Shown here: one piece after another, positions 52,654 to 60,862 of the stretch
Layout of the letters: every line of letters begins with the position of its first letter
Numbering within the stretch: position 1 is the first letter of the stretch
From: Terrimonas_A sp051954695
Lineage (GTDB): Bacteria; Bacteroidota; Bacteroidia; Chitinophagales; Chitinophagaceae
DNA: 64,000 bases
Direction of reading: 5' to 3'
Assembly (NCBI GenBank): GCA_051954695.1
Contig: JBQCHL010000028.1
Span: 248,001-312,000 of the forward strand
Program-made: the position numbers and the translations under genes
The notes under the pieces: generated by a model
The model's input: the letters and a program-made list of their open reading frames with translations, nothing else
The model's database searches: none
Told to the model about the DNA's origin: nothing

Positions 52654-54588
52654 ATGTCATATCCTTATCAGCTTAAAACATTTGAAGAGTATAAAAAAGC
52701 TTACCGGCAAAGTGTAGATGATCCGGAAAAATTCTGGGCCGGCGTGGCTGAACATTTTTCCTGGAAGAAAAAATGGGATAAAGTACTTAACTGGGATTTC
52801 AGGGAACCAAAGATCGAATGGTTTGCCGGGGCAAAACTGAATATTACAGAGAATTGCCTCGACCGCCACCTGGCAACATTGGGAGACAAACCGGCCATCA
52901 TCTGGGAACCTAATAATCCTGAAGAAAGAACAAGAGTGGTGACTTATGAGCGGCTGCATAAACGTGTTTGCCAGTTTGCGCAGGTGCTGAAGAATAATGG
53001 TGTGAAAAAAGGTGATCGCGTTTGTATCTATATGGGCATGGTACCAGAGCTTGCTTATGCAGTGCTTGCCTGCGCAAGGATCGGTGCTATTCATAGCGTG
53101 ATCTTTGGTGGCTTCTCTGCTCAAAGCATTGCCGACAGGCTGGAAGACGCAAAAGCAGAATTCATTGTTACCTGCGACGGAGCTTTCAGAGGTGCAAAAG
53201 ATATTCCGCTGAAAAGCGTGATCGATGATGCGCTGATCGGAAATAAACTGGTGAAAAGAGTAATTGTGTACACCCGCACCCGCATACCCGTGAGCATGAT
53301 CAAGGGTCGTGATGTGTGGTGGGAAGATGAAATGCGCGCAGTAACTGAAAGCGCCGAACAGCAGGAAGGCTATGGCGAAATGGAGACAATGGACGCAGAA
53401 GACCCATTATTCATTCTTTACACGTCCGGCAGCACCGGTAAGCCTAAAGGCGTGGTGCATACCAGCGGAGGATATATGGTGTGGACGAATTACACTTTCG
53501 TCAATTCATTTCAATACAAACCGGGGCAGGTGCATTTCTGTACTGCGGATATCGGCTGGATCACCGGGCATAGTTATATTGTATATGGCCCGCTGAGCGC
53601 CGGTGCCACTTCCATTATGTTTGAAGGAATTCCCACCTGGCCCGATGCAGGCCGCTTCTGGGATATTGTCGATAAATACAAGGTAGATATCCTTTATACA
53701 GCACCTACGGCCATACGCAGTCTCATGGGCTTTGGCCTTGATCCGCTGAAAGGAAAAGATCTTTCTTCATTGAAAGTGCTGGGAACAGTGGGCGAGCCTA
53801 TTAATGAAGAAGCATGGCACTGGTATGATGAAAATATCGGTAAAAAGAAATGCCCGATCGTTGACACCTGGTGGCAAACAGAAACTGGTGGCGTGATGAT
53901 CACCAACCTGGCAGGCGTTACTCCTTCAAGGCCTTCCTGGGCTACACTTCCAATGCCGGGCGTGCAACCAGTGTTGGTAGATGAAAAAGGAGAGGAGATA
54001 ACAGAAAAAGATGCTGATGGTCTTTATAAAGGTAATCTGTGTATCAAAGCTCCATGGCCGGGCATTTTACGCACGACTTATGGAGACCACGAGCGTTTCA
54101 AAACAAATTATTTCAGCACTTATGAAAATATGTACTTCACAGGTGATGGAGCATTGAGGGATGATGAAGGATTTTTCCGGATCACAGGCCGGGTGGATGA
54201 TGTGTTGAATGTAAGCGGCCACCGTATCGGTACGGCTGAAGTAGAGAATGCGATCAATATGCACGCCAGCGTGGTGGAAAGTGCTGTAGTCGGCTATCCG
54301 CATGATATCAAGGGCCAGGGTATCTATGCTTATGTAATAGTAAGCTCTTTACGTGGAGATGAACAAAGCACCCGCCAGGATATTATCCAAACAGTTTCCC
54401 GCATCATTGGGCCGATAGCCAAGCCGGACAAAATCCAGTTTGTAAGCGGATTGCCTAAAACCCGCAGTGGCAAGATCATGCGGCGCATACTCAGGAAAAT
54501 AGCGGAGGGAGAAACCTCCAACCTGGGAGATATTACTACCCTGCTCGATCCGGGAGTAGTGGAGGAAATAAAGAACGGGAAGTTATAA
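52654..54588 (+). CDS. acs: Acetyl-CoA synthetase
   Basis: 644-residue AMP-forming acetate--CoA ligase. P-loop TSGSTGKPKGVVHT at residues 257-270, GWITGHSYIVYGPL, DTWWQTETGG, YFTGDGALRDDEG and the C-terminal PKTRSGKIMRR with the acetylatable catalytic lysine K607. Standard length. Turns acetate into acetyl-CoA for the TCA cycle or biosynthesis. The divergent MHS transporter could supply the substrate. No strict TAnnTTTG match in the 125-bp divergent gap. A bidirectional terminator follows. Confidence 0.97.
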   Translation: MSYPYQLKTFEEYKKAYRQSVDDPEKFWAGVAEHFSWKKKWDKVLNWDFREPKIEWFAGAKLNITENCLDRHLATLGDKPAIIWEPNNPEERTRVVTYERLHKRVCQFAQVLKNNGVKKGDRVCIYMGMVPELAYAVLACARIGAIHSVIFGGFSAQSIADRLEDAKAEFIVTCDGAFRGAKDIPLKSVIDDALIGNKLVKRVIVYTRTRIPVSMIKGRDVWWEDEMRAVTESAEQQEGYGEMETMDAEDPLFILYTSGSTGKPKGVVHTSGGYMVWTNYTFVNSFQYKPGQVHFCTADIGWITGHSYIVYGPLSAGATSIMFEGIPTWPDAGRFWDIVDKYKVDILYTAPTAIRSLMGFGLDPLKGKDLSSLKVLGTVGEPINEEAWHWYDENIGKKKCPIVDTWWQTETGGVMITNLAGVTPSRPSWATLPMPGVQPVLVDEKGEEITEKDADGLYKGNLCIKAPWPGILRTTYGDHERFKTNYFSTYENMYFTGDGALRDDEGFFRITGRVDDVLNVSGHRIGTAEVENAINMHASVVESAVVGYPHDIKGQGIYAYVIVSSLRGDEQSTRQDIIQTVSRIIGPIAKPDKIQFVSGLPKTRSGKIMRRILRKIAEGETSNLGDITTLLDPGVVEEIKNGKL

Positions 54589-54660
54589 AATAAATAAAGC
54601 AGCCGGATTTGCTGCTTTAAAAAGGTTTTCCAGAATGCCTTTGGTTGTCTGGAGTGAGCA

Positions 54661-54698
54661 AAAACCATACCGCAATGCAGGTTGCAGTATGGTTTTTT
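54661..54698. terminator. Bidirectional terminator between acs and the L,D-transpeptidase
   Basis: Stem AAAACCATAC-CGCAA / TTGCAGTATGGTTTT with one mismatch, flanked by TTTTTT on the plus side and AAAA on the other. A second, weaker AAAGCAGC / GCTGCTTT hairpin is at 54596-54618. Confidence 0.75.
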
Positions 54699-54707
54699 CA
54701 TGAAATA

Positions 54708-55274
54708 CTATTTCCTGATCGTGACTTTGGTCCCGACCGGCGTATATCCATACACTTCCAGCACATCATTTTTCTTCATGGATATACAGCCCATGGTCCA
54801 GTTTTTATATTTATCGATCACAAAATCTTCATTGGGCCAGGTGCCGTGTATGCCGATAGCGCCCCCGATACTGGCTGAAGCAGGGATTTCTCCGCGTTGT
54901 TTCCTCAACTTGAATTTTTCCCAGCTTTCTTTGGTTGGATAATCTATTGCCATGAAACGGAACCACTTTTCATGGATCCGTTTACTGATTATTTTAAAAC
55001 TCCCTTCAGGCGTATTGTTATCGCCTTCCATCTTTTTATCTTCCAGGCTGTTGTTGCCAAACACAACAGGGTAGGTGGCATACCATCCTTTTTCATCGTA
55101 TACCGTCAATTCATAATCTGACTTATCAATGGTAATAGAAATATTGCCTACAGGGCCGTCGCTTGCATCAGCTCTTTTGAATGAAGAAGAAGATGATGAT
55201 TTTATGCTGTGTGTATTCACAGTCATCAGGCCACCGGCCAGCAATACAGAAGTAAGTACGACAACGGTTTTCAT
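54708..55274 (-). CDS. L,D-transpeptidase (YkuD) family protein
   Basis: 188 residues with an N-terminal signal sequence (about 1-20). The YkuD domain covers about 45-188, with catalytic C163 in NWTMGCISM and H143 in IGIHGTW, matching the HxnSHGC family pattern. It should form 3-3 cross-links or anchor proteins to peptidoglycan in the periplasm. A Ser-rich linker (about 25-33, SSSSSS) separates the signal from the domain. Convergent with acs. No sign of a peptidoglycan-binding domain, so a minimal version. Confidence 0.9.
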   Translation of the reverse strand: MKTVVVLTSVLLAGGLMTVNTHSIKSSSSSSFKRADASDGPVGNISITIDKSDYELTVYDEKGWYATYPVVFGNNSLEDKKMEGDNNTPEGSFKIISKRIHEKWFRFMAIDYPTKESWEKFKLRKQRGEIPASASIGGAIGIHGTWPNEDFVIDKYKNWTMGCISMKKNDVLEVYGYTPVGTKVTIRK

Positions 55275-55382
55275 ATTTACTGCTTTACCCTCCCGGATGA
55301 AAACGGAGGTATTGGATTTTTTATTTTCAAGGGTTGATGCTTTAACGATTGTTTGACAAGGTACGCTTCAAGCAAAAATGAT

Positions 55383-55418
55383 GCAAAGAAAAATCCCGCT
55401 GAAAATTTCCAGCGGGAT
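55383..55418 (-). terminator. Terminator of the OM protein/sigma operon
   Basis: Perfect 9-bp stem ATCCCGCTG / CAGCGGGAT with 8-nt loop; minus-strand continuation TTTTTC. About 45 nt after the stop of the OM gene ending at 55464. Confidence 0.75.
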
Positions 55419-55463
55419 GTGGATAAGAATATGAGTGTTATTATTTATTACTTCGTAGTTCTT

Positions 55464-56324
55464 CTACCAGTTGCTGAAGCGCAATCCGAAATTATACGGC
55501 GTTAGATCCAATCCTTTTTCAAACATGCTTTCAAAAGCATAAGAGCCATACAGTTTTACTACGCCCAGTGATATTTCGCCTACATAGGAAAGTTTCCATT
55601 TACGCAGATCAAAATTGCCTTTGGTTTTATCTACATCGCCGTCCAGTTTAATTTTCTGGCGGGCACTGTATAGATAGCCTGCACTGATACCTGCGCTGAG
55701 TCCATAGTTTCTGCGCTTATTGGGTGTAAAGTTGAAGTTGAGCATCACCGGCATGGTAATATAGTCTGCGGCCAGTTTATTTTTGGTAAGGCCTGAATAA
55801 GATTGGTCAACCAGTGTTGGGTTTTTATTGAACTTGATGCTCTTGTCGTCAAAGAAATAGTTGTTGAGTTCAAGGCCAAGACCATATTTAAGATTTACTA
55901 CATGCTTGATCATATTGATGCGTTGCATTAATATCCATATGTTCACGCTGCGCGATTTCCAGCCGCGGAGTTTGAACCAGTCTTCATTGCTTCCGGGAGC
56001 GAATGCCTGTGCTTCAGCGCCGCTGTAATTGGTTTTATCGTTGTAGTTGGAAAAGCCCAGGTCGAGGATCAGCCAGTTAGTGCTGATATTGGCGGGTCTG
56101 TCATAATTGCGGCGCCCGAGCCGTATATTAAAATCACGGGCGCGGCGCGATTTTACAGTGTCTCCATTGCCGGGTTCGCGGATGATCACCATACCACCGA
56201 TCTTAATAGTATCAACGCGTGGTTTGCCAGTTGTGTCGGTAGCGGATTTGCCGGTCGTATCTGTTTGGGCAAAAGCTGTAGCCATGGTGCATAATGCTAT
56301 GCACAGTGTAAAAATCCTTTTCAT
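55464..56324 (-). CDS. Porin-family outer membrane beta-barrel protein
   Basis: 286 residues with a signal peptide (MKRIFTLCIALCTMATAFAQ). A Thr/Asp-rich stretch (TDTTGKSATDTTGKP) precedes a small beta barrel (LILDLGFSNYNDKTNY, VVNLKYGLGLELNNYF, GLSAGISAGYLYSA, ISLGVVKLYGSYAFESMF) ending in an aromatic strand (YNFGLRFSNW). Third gene of a sigma-anti-sigma-OM operon: 24 nt after the anti-sigma gene. Likely a target or the sensor end of that stress regulon (inference). Confidence 0.85.
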   Translation of the reverse strand: MKRIFTLCIALCTMATAFAQTDTTGKSATDTTGKPRVDTIKIGGMVIIREPGNGDTVKSRRARDFNIRLGRRNYDRPANISTNWLILDLGFSNYNDKTNYSGAEAQAFAPGSNEDWFKLRGWKSRSVNIWILMQRINMIKHVVNLKYGLGLELNNYFFDDKSIKFNKNPTLVDQSYSGLTKNKLAADYITMPVMLNFNFTPNKRRNYGLSAGISAGYLYSARQKIKLDGDVDKTKGNFDLRKWKLSYVGEISLGVVKLYGSYAFESMFEKGLDLTPYNFGLRFSNW

Positions 56325-56348
56325 CTTCTTCTATGCTTTAATAGTGAC

Positions 56349-57410
56349 TTAAAATTTGATCGCCAGTCCGCCCACCAGCAAACGGTCTTCACCGTCGGTA
56401 GCTTTGATATTGGTGGTCTTCTCAAAGGTCCTTGTGATCTTCCGGAAAAATCCGCGGAGCCTGTTTTTCTTTTCTGACTGGTTCATTATATCAAACGGCT
56501 GAACTTCTTCCTGGGTTACACCCGGAAGGGCGTTAATTTCTTTCTGAATTGTTAAGGATGGGTCTGCAGCCAGATCTGTACCATTAACAGATTGGTCTGC
56601 CAGCATATCATTGATACTTGTACGCTTTACCACTATTGTAGAAACGCTTTCCTCCGGTTGTTGTGCATTATCTGGAACAGTCACAGCCTGTTTTGCAACA
56701 ACTGTGGTTGTAGTAGCAGCCTGTGCGTCGTTATTGCTTTCAGGAGCAACTCCATCCTTCTGCAAATTGATTGTAGTAGTAGGGGACTCGATGCTCTTTT
56801 CAGTGATCGAAGGAGCAACACTATGCGTGTCTTTACCTGTTTGCGCATTTGTTTGTGCCACAGATTTTATTTCCCTGTCACCATTGGAGGCGATACTATC
56901 TGGATGCTTGCGGTTGAACATAAATGCAGCGGTGCTTACAGCCAGCAGCAAAGCTGCTGCGGCAACCATTCTCCACCAACGGATGGGAATAACGCGGCCT
57001 TCTTCTTTACGGTATAATAAATGCTTATCAGCGAAAACAATTGTTTCATCGGGCTGAAGCCTTGCTTTTTGCAACAGCTCCAGTTCCTGGCTGGCAGCAG
57101 GGTTTTGAGCGATCCATTGCTCCAGGGCCGCTTTATGCGCCGGGTCCAGTTCATTATCCGCGTAGAGCAGCAGCCATTCTGTGTAATTATGGGAGCTGAT
57201 GGGAGATTCCTGTTTCAGGAGTTCTTCCCTGCCGTTAAACACAATAGTTGTGTCAGGCACCAGTTTGCTTTGCAGCAGCAGGTCAAGCTCCTCTTTGAGG
57301 TCAGGATTTGCAGCAGCAAAATCCTCCACCCTGCGGCGCTCTTCCGCGGTCAGTTCATTATCCAGGTAAAGGATAAAGAACTCTTCATAATTATGACGGT
57401 CAATATTCAT
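56349..57410 (-). CDS. Transmembrane anti-sigma factor with duplicated N-terminal domain
   Basis: 353 residues from ATG 57410 (MNIDRHNYEEFF; the frame extends to 57425). Two tandem copies of a zinc-free anti-sigma-like domain at about 4-60 (NYEEFFILYLDNELTAEE ... AANPDLKEEL) and 70-130 (NYTEWLLLYADNELDPAH ... AQNPAASQEL), each ending in the TIVF[NA] segment. TM helix at about 146-165 (WWRMVAAAALLLAVSTAAF), then a Thr/Ser-rich periplasmic part and a C-terminal NRLRGFFRKITRTFEKTTN segment. It starts 22 nt after the sigma factor stop, so it surely holds that sigma at the membrane. The double domain is notable. Confidence 0.82.
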   Translation of the reverse strand: MNIDRHNYEEFFILYLDNELTAEERRRVEDFAAANPDLKEELDLLLQSKLVPDTTIVFNGREELLKQESPISSHNYTEWLLLYADNELDPAHKAALEQWIAQNPAASQELELLQKARLQPDETIVFADKHLLYRKEEGRVIPIRWWRMVAAAALLLAVSTAAFMFNRKHPDSIASNGDREIKSVAQTNAQTGKDTHSVAPSITEKSIESPTTTINLQKDGVAPESNNDAQAATTTTVVAKQAVTVPDNAQQPEESVSTIVVKRTSINDMLADQSVNGTDLAADPSLTIQKEINALPGVTQEEVQPFDIMNQSEKKNRLRGFFRKITRTFEKTTNIKATDGEDRLLVGGLAIKF

Positions 57411-57432
57411 GTGCGATGCAGGCATTGCCCAT

Positions 57433-57918
57433 TTATATTACATTTTCAATTTTCACCAAATATTCCTTCAGTTGCACCCTGGCCCTGTGAAGATAAACTT
57501 TTACCTGGCTTTCACTCAGGTTGGTTATCCGGCCGATCTCTTCGTAACTGTATCCTTCATAGTCTTTCAGCAGTACCAATGAGCGCTGAGTCTCGCTCAG
57601 GCGACTAAGTGCTTCTTCCAGCACTTTTTTCAGGTTATTGGCCGGCCGGTCCTGAACTTTCGTTCCTTCTGTAAATTCTTCTCTCAGGCTTACCCTTTTT
57701 ACCTTTCGAATATGGTCGATCATCTGGTGGTAGGCTACTGTAAAAAGATAAGATTTGGAACGAAGTGGGTCCACTTCATGCCGGTTCCTCCACATTTTCT
57801 CAAAAGCGGTCTGCACCACATCCCGGGCATCCTCCTCATGACGGAGATTTTTCAGAATGAAGCGATAAACATTGTCAGAATAGGTGTTGACGCACTCGTT
57901 ATATTCCCTTTCAGTCAT
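57433..57918 (-). CDS. ECF RNA polymerase sigma factor
   Basis: 161-residue sigma-70 family ECF factor. Region 2 (about 10-75) has ARDVVQTAFEKMWRNR and SYLFTVAYHQMIDHIRK; region 4 (about 100-155) has LSETQRSLVLLKDYEGYSYEEIG and LSESQVKVYLHRARVQLKEYL. No extra domains. First gene of an operon with the anti-sigma factor (22 nt) and OM protein (24 nt): a membrane-regulated stress or surface regulon. A -7 element lies 23 nt upstream of ATG 57918. Confidence 0.94.
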   Translation of the reverse strand: MTEREYNECVNTYSDNVYRFILKNLRHEEDARDVVQTAFEKMWRNRHEVDPLRSKSYLFTVAYHQMIDHIRKVKRVSLREEFTEGTKVQDRPANNLKKVLEEALSRLSETQRSLVLLKDYEGYSYEEIGRITNLSESQVKVYLHRARVQLKEYLVKIENVI

Positions 57919-57941
57919 AAACAGCCGGATTCCGCTTCTGG

Positions 57942-57949
57942 CAAAAATA
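57942..57949 (-). promoter_or_regulatory. -7 element upstream of the ECF sigma gene
   Basis: Minus-strand TATTTTTG matches TAnnTTTG, 23 nt before the start. No -33 TTTG. Confidence 0.45.
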
Positions 57950-58036
57950 CAGTGGCCGGGCGGAATTTATTGTTATACGAATAGTGATAGCGGAATGTTA
58001 CACCCAGGCTGGAATTGGGTCAGGAATACGCCGGGT

Positions 58037-58234
58037 CTAGAAGGAAGAAAAGAATTGATGGGAAATATTCTCCCAAATTACGCCGCTGCTCTCCTGTTTT
58101 TTGCAGGAAGCATCCAGGCTTTCTTCTGTGCCGGTATTATCGGGCTGGGCCGGGCTGGAAGAGCGTAAGATCAGGAAAGTGCCGGTAAGGGCGATAGTGA
58201 GTAAAACGATTTTTAAAGTAAGCTTCTGTCTCAT
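58037..58234 (-). CDS. Small membrane-anchored protein with WENISHQFFSS end
   Basis: 65 residues: an N-terminal TM/signal-anchor (about 8-23, KIVLLTIALTGTFLIL), a Ser/Pro/Asp linker with a lone Cys in DASCKKQESSG, and the end VIWENISHQFFSSF. I have the impression that this C-terminal motif recurs in short Chitinophagaceae proteins, but could not check. Own -7-like TATCTTTG at 58284-58291. Function unknown. Real-gene status rests on the signal-anchor plus conserved-looking tail. Confidence 0.55.
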   Translation of the reverse strand: MRQKLTLKIVLLTIALTGTFLILRSSSPAQPDNTGTEESLDASCKKQESSGVIWENISHQFFSSF

Positions 58235-58418
58235 CTGCGTGGTTTCTGAACATTTTGACGCGGGTAGCGCCTCAAATGTTACACAAAGATAGATGCAGTT
58301 TTCAGCCGCCCCAACTCAATATTGACCAAAAGCAAGTTTTTGCCTGCGAATTGAGGAAAATACCGGGTGAAATACGATTGTATATGACAAATGAAGTATA
58401 TGAACGACACGAAACCCG

Positions 58419-58934
58419 TTATTCCCTGCGCAATACAGCTCTCTGATACCCTTTTACCCGGTAATTTTCTACTGCCGGGGATTCTGCCGTTCCTTTTCCG
58501 GTAACCGATAATGGCTTGGCCTGCAGGCTGTTGAACTCAACAATCATACTATCCCCCTGCAATTGGTAGGTGTTCAGGATCGTGGTATTGCCGACTGTAA
58601 ACGCTCCGCTGAGCCGGCCGGCAAGGAAAAACTGGTCCAGGACTATACCATTATGCTCGTTAATGGCCCAATGGCCTTTGGCTGTATCTCTTGCGAAAAG
58701 AGTATAAGGGCGGTTATCTTCTGAAGGAGATCCATAGATCATTTGCCAGGTCCAGGCTGTATCCTTCTTATGGATCCGCAATTCCATATTCACTTTTTTC
58801 GGTTCTTTTCCTGTTTCAGTATGCCAGAGCATCTCGCCTTTCCAGTTGCCTTCCCAATTATGGGGGAACCCTGATTGTGCTTTAAACGCAGGGTGGAAAA
58901 GGAACAGGCAGCCAAACACGAATAAATGCTTCAT
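58419..58934 (-). CDS. Exported hypothetical protein
   Basis: 171 residues from ATG 58934 (MKHLFVFGCLFLFHPAFKAQ signal peptide); an upstream in-frame ATG at 58970 is inside a terminator and is rejected. The mature part is beta-rich with conserved-looking WEGNWKGEMLWHTETGK, WQMIYGSPSEDNRPY and YQLQGDSMIVEF blocks, compatible with a small lipocalin-like fold, but I cannot name a family. Basic C-terminus (GYQRAVLRRE). A single gene between a terminator and a 185-bp gap to the 65-aa gene. Confidence 0.72.
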   Translation of the reverse strand: MKHLFVFGCLFLFHPAFKAQSGFPHNWEGNWKGEMLWHTETGKEPKKVNMELRIHKKDTAWTWQMIYGSPSEDNRPYTLFARDTAKGHWAINEHNGIVLDQFFLAGRLSGAFTVGNTTILNTYQLQGDSMIVEFNSLQAKPLSVTGKGTAESPAVENYRVKGYQRAVLRRE

Positions 58935-58950
58935 TGAATGGTTTTGGATA

Positions 58951-58980
58951 AAAATAAAAAATCCCGGCAATGACCGGGAT
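58951..58980 (-). terminator. Terminator of the 42-aa lipoprotein gene
   Basis: Stem ATCCCGG / CCGGGAT with 6-nt loop, then on the minus strand TTTTTTATTTTT. It follows the small lipoprotein gene at 59005-59133. Confidence 0.75.
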
Positions 58981-59004
58981 CTCAGTAGATGAACAGCAGG
59001 GGGC

Positions 59005-59133
59005 TTACATATAAAAGCCGCCTTTCTGTTTATAATGTTTTACTCCCTGGCAATCTCTTTTTGTAGCAGCGCAGGAGGATAACATACTAAGGATTACGAT
59101 TCCCGTAACAAGGAAAAAAATCACCTTCTTCAT
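59005..59133 (-). CDS. 42-residue small lipoprotein
   Basis: Short gene: ATG 59133, 42 codons, TAA at 59005-59007. An N-terminal hydrophobic stretch MKKVIFFLVTGIVILSMLSSC ends in an SPII lipobox (LSSC), so the mature peptide is only 22 residues: CAATKRDCQG-VKHYKQKGGFYM (one further Cys, basic, Tyr/Gly end). It is followed by a real terminator at 58951-58980, which supports a transcript. I recall similar short Bacteroidota lipoproteins with a DCQG/GGFYM end, but could not verify this. Function unknown. Confidence 0.6.
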   Translation of the reverse strand: MKKVIFFLVTGIVILSMLSSCAATKRDCQGVKHYKQKGGFYM

Positions 59134-59393
59134 TGGTACTTTTTGTCAGATTAAATAAAACTGTTGCGGGAAATTCAAAGGAAGGACTTCGAATATGCGA
59201 GTGAGAGTGCTAAAATAATGTCCGAAACCGGGGTTTCATAATTTTTACGAAGGTTTTTTACCTCCATTCTTTTATTTAAACCTCAATTTGCACTCGTAAT
59301 ACTACGATCCATACATACAAACTACTCGTGTTCAATTCCAACTGCTGAACCGCAAAGCCGTTAAGCTTTTTTCTTAACGGCTTCCGCGGCCGA
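59134..59393. other. 260-bp gap upstream of the small lipoprotein
   Basis: AT-rich non-coding stretch between the kbl stop and the small lipoprotein start. Contains the kbl-side hairpin at 59355-59383 and otherwise nothing I can support. Confidence 0.4.
59355..59383 (-). terminator. Terminator-like hairpin after kbl
   Basis: Perfect 11-bp stem AAGCCGTTAAG / CTTAACGGCTT (59355-59365, 59373-59383), loop CTTTTTT. On the minus strand no U-tract follows the stem, so it is a weak terminator or an RNA 3'-end structure, 11 nt after the kbl stop. Confidence 0.45.
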
Positions 59394-60581
59394 TTATTTC
59401 AGTACGCCCAATTCTTTACCAATTTTTGTGAATGCAGCGATTGCTTTATCAAGGTGCGCCTGTTCATGAGCAGCGCTTAATTGCACTCTTATCCTTGCCT
59501 GGCCTTTGGCCACCACAGGGAAGAAAAAGCCGATCACATAAATGTCTTCTTCGAGCAGTTTAGCCGCAAATTGCTGCGCCAGCACTGCATCATACAGCAT
59601 GATCGGTACGATTGGGTGATCGCCGGGTTTTATATCAAAACCGGCTGCTGTCATTTTCTCCCGGAAATATTTGGTATTGAATTCGAGTTTATCGCGCAGG
59701 GCCGTGGTTTCAGTCAGCATATTAAGCACAGCAATTGAAGCGCCAACAATAGAAGGGGCCAGTGTGTTGCTGAAAAGATAGGGTCTTGATTTCTGGCGCA
59801 GCATATCAATTACAGCTTTGCTGCCGGATGTGAAACCGCCGGAAGCTCCGCCGAGTGCTTTACCCAGTGTGCCGGTAATGATATCGATTTTTCCAACCAC
59901 TCCGCGGTATTCGTGTGTGCCGCGACCGGTTTTTCCCAAAAAACCGGAAGAATGGCATTCATCTATCATGATTACTGCATCGTATTGTTCGGCCAGTGCT
60001 ACGATCTTGTCCAGTTGTGCAATGGTCCCATCCATGCTGAATGATCCGTCTGTAACGATAATACGGCTGCGGCAGCCGGCGGCTTCTTTCAGTTTAACTT
60101 CCAGGTCGGCCATATTATTATGTTCATAGCGGAAGCGTTGTGCTTTGCAAAGGCGGACGCCGTCGATAATGGAAGCATGGTTCAGTGCATCGGAGATGAT
60201 CGCATCTTCTTCACCAAACAATGGCTCGAACACACCGCCATTGGCATCAAAAGCTGCTGCGTACAGGATGGTGTCTTCAGTGCCAAGAAACTCCGAGATC
60301 TTTTTTTCCAGTTCCTTGTGTATGTCCTGCGTACCGCAAATAAAGCGGACACTGCTCATGCCATACCCATGCGTATCGATAGCTTTATGAGCAGCTTCAA
60401 TCACCTGTGGATGGGAAGAAAGCCCGAGATAATTGTTGGCACAAAAATTTAATACGGTTTTTCCGCCTACGGTGATCTCCGCGCCCTGGGGGCTGGTAAT
60501 GATCCTTTCGGTTTTATAGAGTCCGGCAGCTTTTACGTCTTCTACTTCTTTGGCTATGCGGTTTGCAAAATTTGCGTTCAT
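59394..60581 (-). CDS. kbl: Glycine C-acetyltransferase (2-amino-3-ketobutyrate CoA ligase)
   Basis: 395-residue PLP-dependent alpha-oxoamine synthase cleaving 2-amino-3-oxobutyrate with CoA to glycine and acetyl-CoA (threonine breakdown). PLP lysine K241 in ITGTLGKALGG; FCANNYLGLSSHP, ALNHASIIDGVRL, MIDECHSSGFLGKTGRG and FSNTLAP motifs are standard for this family. Threonine dehydrogenase (tdh) is not adjacent. Its promoter region (60601-60631) is clear, and inverted repeat A2 lies upstream. Confidence 0.95.
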   Translation of the reverse strand: MNANFANRIAKEVEDVKAAGLYKTERIITSPQGAEITVGGKTVLNFCANNYLGLSSHPQVIEAAHKAIDTHGYGMSSVRFICGTQDIHKELEKKISEFLGTEDTILYAAAFDANGGVFEPLFGEEDAIISDALNHASIIDGVRLCKAQRFRYEHNNMADLEVKLKEAAGCRSRIIVTDGSFSMDGTIAQLDKIVALAEQYDAVIMIDECHSSGFLGKTGRGTHEYRGVVGKIDIITGTLGKALGGASGGFTSGSKAVIDMLRQKSRPYLFSNTLAPSIVGASIAVLNMLTETTALRDKLEFNTKYFREKMTAAGFDIKPGDHPIVPIMLYDAVLAQQFAAKLLEEDIYVIGFFFPVVAKGQARIRVQLSAAHEQAHLDKAIAAFTKIGKELGVLK

Positions 60582-60600
60582 AACAGGGCTTTTAGAGTCG

Positions 60601-60631
60601 CAAACCTACGGTTGTTTCAGTTATGGATAAA
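60601..60631 (-). promoter_or_regulatory. Promoter of kbl
   Basis: Minus strand: TTTA (60628-60631, one change from TTTG), 19 nt, then TAGGTTTG (60601-60608). Start codon 60581 is 19 nt further, leaving a leader of about 15 nt. Confidence 0.6.
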
Positions 60632-60697
60632 ATTTCGTGGCCCACAAAATTCTGCCTGCAATAGGTTTAAAATCGATTTTCCCACAAGGGCAAATGG

Positions 60698-60792
60698 TTT
60701 TCCCACGGAGACAACAAAGGCCACAAAGAAATAATCTAATTGAAAGGGCCAACAATTTATTCTTTGTGGTCTTTGTTGTCTCCGTGGGAAAA
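60698..60792. repeat. Long intergenic inverted repeat, family A copy 2
   Basis: 33-nt arms at 60698-60730 and 60760-60792 with one C/T difference (still a G-U pair) around a 29-nt spacer. Same family as 1255-1379: the arms share CCCAC-nnn-GACAACAAAG-n-n-CACAAAG, but CCCACTAAG in copy 1 is CCCACGGAG here in both arms. Sits between kbl and the beta-lactamase gene. Confidence 0.85.
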
Positions 60793-60839
60793 AAATCAAA
60801 ACCTTATCCTCTGTGTGATCCTTATTGGAGCAAGGAGGT

Positions 60840-60847
60840 TAATTTTG
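60840..60847 (+). promoter_or_regulatory. -7 element upstream of the class D beta-lactamase
   Basis: TAATTTTG matches TAnnTTTG, 15 nt before ATG 60863; -33 box not clear. The leader would be about 11 nt. Confidence 0.5.
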
Positions 60848-60862
60848 CCGAAATTTTAGCTC

